A stretch of DNA of 7,518 bases from Ignavibacteriales bacterium (GTDB taxonomy: Bacteria; Bacteroidota; Ignavibacteria; Ignavibacteriales; Ignavibacteriaceae), in assembly GCA_020061995.1 (NCBI GenBank), contig JAGUXE010000370.1, forward strand, positions 1 to 7,518, written 5' to 3'. This document shows positions 5,891-7,518 of the stretch, in pieces. The notes below the pieces were generated by a model. The model was not told the origin of the DNA. It saw only the letters and a list, made by a program, of their open reading frames with translations, and searched no databases. The position numbers were made by a program, and so were the translations under genes. Numbering within the stretch: position 1 is the first letter of the stretch; the number at the start of each line of letters is the position of its first letter.

Positions 5891-7518
5891 TTATTTCGCG
5901 GAGGGAATAGTGAAACTGAAAGTAGTCCCTATTTTTAATTCACTTTTTACGTTTATCTCACCACCATGTTTTTCTATAAACTCCTTAATCAGAATAAGTC
6001 CAAACCCTGTTCCTACTTCGTTGGCGGTACCGATTTTTGTATAAACAGAATCAAGTTTAAAAAGTCTTGAAATCTCCTCTGCTGACATCCCAACTCCTTC
6101 ATCTTTGATTTCAAACTTCACCATTTTTAAACCACTCATTTGGACTGCGGAGATAGAAACTGTTCCTTCAGGGAATGAAAACTTAACCGCATTTGTTAAT
6201 AGATTTGGAATAATTGAGTTCATCATCTGCTCATCAGCATTTATTTCAATATTCTCATCAATATCAATTTTTACTTTAATCTGTTTACTTTCAAAATTTC
6301 CTTTAAGTGTTTGCATATTCAATGTAACTAGTAGCTTCAAGTTCAAGTTAACAGGATTAAACTCAATTCTTCCGAGCTGGAATCTCGAATACTCTAAAAG
6401 ATCATTTAACAATTTATAAACATTATGAGTTGCTTGGTGCAGCGAATCAATGAACTGTACTATTTCATCTTGTCTCAAAGTTTTAAATTCATTCTTCAAA
6501 ATACTCGAATATCCCAAAATCGCATTAAATGGTCCGCGTAGATCATGCGAAACTATGGAGAAAAATTTGTCTTTCGACATATTTGTAGCTTTTAATTCTT
6601 CGATAAGTTTTTTCTTCTCTTCTTCGATTAACTTATTCTCAATTACTTTAGCAAGAGTATATGAAATTGTCTCCAGGATTTCCTTTTCAATCATAGTATA
6701 AGTTTGTTTATCATTATAATCTTGAAGAACAATAACACCAATGATTTCGTCTCTTATTATTAACGGAACACCTAACCATATTTGAGCCGGCGATCCGATT
6801 AAATCTACTTCATTACTTTTTCGTAATTCAATATCTCTATCAATATCAATTAATTGAGAAGTCTTTGTTCTAATAACGAAATCGGTAAGGCTTTTTCCTG
6901 ATTTAATCGGCATAATCTTTTCATCAAATTCATCAACAAAATATGGGAAACTTATTATTTCATTTTTTTTATCGTAAAGGGCAATAAATAGATTGTCTGC
7001 CTTCATTATTTTTCTTATAGACTGATGAATAAAGCTATAGAATTCCGAAATATCCGTATTCGAATTTGCAAGGTGTAGAATCTCGTTTAAAATTACTTTA
7101 ATTGAATCCGCTTTTTTTCGAACTGATATATCTTCCAGAACTAATAGTAATGAAAGCATGCCGTTATAGTGAATTGGAATTGAACTTGCACTTACCGGAA
7201 TTCTATTTCCAAATTTGTCTAAAACAAATTCTTCTTCGTGTATTAATGGGATTTGATCAATAAATGTTTTTTGGAAGATAGATTGAACCGATTTTACTCT
7301 CTCTTTAGGAATAAACCTAATAACAGATTTTCCGATTAAAAAATCTGGTTTCTCATACTTCAGCAGTTTTAATAAATCTTTATTGCCATAAACAATTTTA
7401 TTGTTTTGGATCACTGCAATTCCAAACGGAGAATAATCAAGCACAGCCTTGTAATTCTTATCAGTTTCAAAAAGTGTGGAGAGAATTTTCTTACGTTCAG
7501 TAATATCTCTGAGTACAC
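5891..7518 (-). CDS. PAS-GAF sensor histidine kinase, 5' end cut by window edge
   Basis: This is the C-terminal 540 or so residues of a sensor histidine kinase. A possible GTG lies at 7444, but the frame is open to the window edge and upstream codons read VLRDITERKK, the typical end of another PAS domain, so the true start is outside. Counting from that GTG: PAS about 1-110 (ending LEDISVRKK), GAF about 115-265, a charged coiled-coil linker about 262-292, the dimerisation/phosphoacceptor domain about 290-357 with H300 in SHDLRGPFNAI, and the catalytic ATPase domain about 400-515. In the latter the N-box has N414 and N418 (NLLTNAVKFS), G1 is DEGVGM (448-453) and G2 is GTGFGL (478-483). All catalytic motifs are intact. 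No membrane segment is visible in this part, so it senses through cytoplasmic PAS/GAF domains or through missing upstream parts. It ends without a receiver domain and no response regulator gene is in the window. It is separated from abgT by about 130 bases, so shared regulation is uncertain. Confidence 0.93.
   Translation of the reverse strand, partial: VLRDITERKKILSTLFETDKNYKAVLDYSPFGIAVIQNNKIVYGNKDLLKLLKYEKPDFLIGKSVIRFIPKERVKSVQSIFQKTFIDQIPLIHEEEFVLDKFGNRIPVSASSIPIHYNGMLSLLLVLEDISVRKKADSIKVILNEILHLANSNTDISEFYSFIHQSIRKIMKADNLFIALYDKKNEIISFPYFVDEFDEKIMPIKSGKSLTDFVIRTKTSQLIDIDRDIELRKSNEVDLIGSPAQIWLGVPLIIRDEIIGVIVLQDYNDKQTYTMIEKEILETISYTLAKVIENKLIEEEKKKLIEELKATNMSKDKFFSIVSHDLRGPFNAILGYSSILKNEFKTLRQDEIVQFIDSLHQATHNVYKLLNDLLEYSRFQLGRIEFNPVNLNLKLLVTLNMQTLKGNFESKQIKVKIDIDENIEINADEQMMNSIIPNLLTNAVKFSFPEGTVSISAVQMSGLKMVKFEIKDEGVGMSAEEISRLFKLDSVYTKIGTANEVGTGFGLILIKEFIEKHGGEINVKSELKIGTTFSFTIPSAK

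Noticed and set aside
6105..6701. Two plus-strand open frames inside the histidine kinase gene
   Set aside because: They overlap the conserved kinase core in antisense, and their sequences are low-complexity Ser/Phe/Ile-rich shadows.
1..7518. Defence island, toxin-antitoxin pair, CRISPR array, prophage or insertion sequence
   Set aside because: No repeats, integrase/transposase motifs, nuclease-effector pairs or small paired genes were found. The AAA+ ATPase and deaminase could recall defence genes, but their sequence families and neighbours fit ordinary cellular roles better.

Overview
AT-rich, densely coding bacterial DNA with seven protein genes in two convergent blocks that meet tail to tail with 12 bases between them (3672-3683). 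The plus-strand block (1-3671) holds a CbxX/SpoVK-type AAA+ ATPase cut by the left edge, an ABC-2 type ATPase/permease pair whose stop and start codons overlap, and a small cytosine deaminase of the yeast Fcy1 type. The minus-strand block, read right to left (7518-3684), holds a PAS/GAF sensor histidine kinase cut by the right edge, an AbgT-family transporter and a DUF985 (Cupin_5) protein. I see no RNA gene, CRISPR array, insertion sequence, prophage gene or long repeat, and no stretch over 300 bases without a gene.

The low G+C content, Lys/Asn/Ile/Phe-rich proteins, weak Shine-Dalgarno use in some genes and multi-PAS/GAF kinase style resemble the Bacteroidota/Ignavibacteria side of the tree. 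This is an impression from protein style, not a phylogenetic result.

The AAA+ protein would be a hexameric remodelling ATPase with an unknown client. The ABC pair probably forms an exporter of unknown substrate. The deaminase would convert cytosine to uracil for pyrimidine salvage. The AbgT protein is an inner-membrane transporter of the p-aminobenzoyl-glutamate/antifolate type, probably co-transcribed with the cupin. The kinase has no response regulator in view. The spacing of the two blocks suggests two transcription units or groups of units, but no single pathway clearly joins all the genes.

Most of the window looks like ordinary chromosomal housekeeping and accessory content. The points most worth a second look are the complete yeast-type cytosine deaminase active site in a bacterium, the abgT-cupin pairing without abgA/abgB-type hydrolases, the uncharacterised 12-helix ABC permease, and a start-site correction for abgT. 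I found no convincing evidence of a new defence or mobile system.
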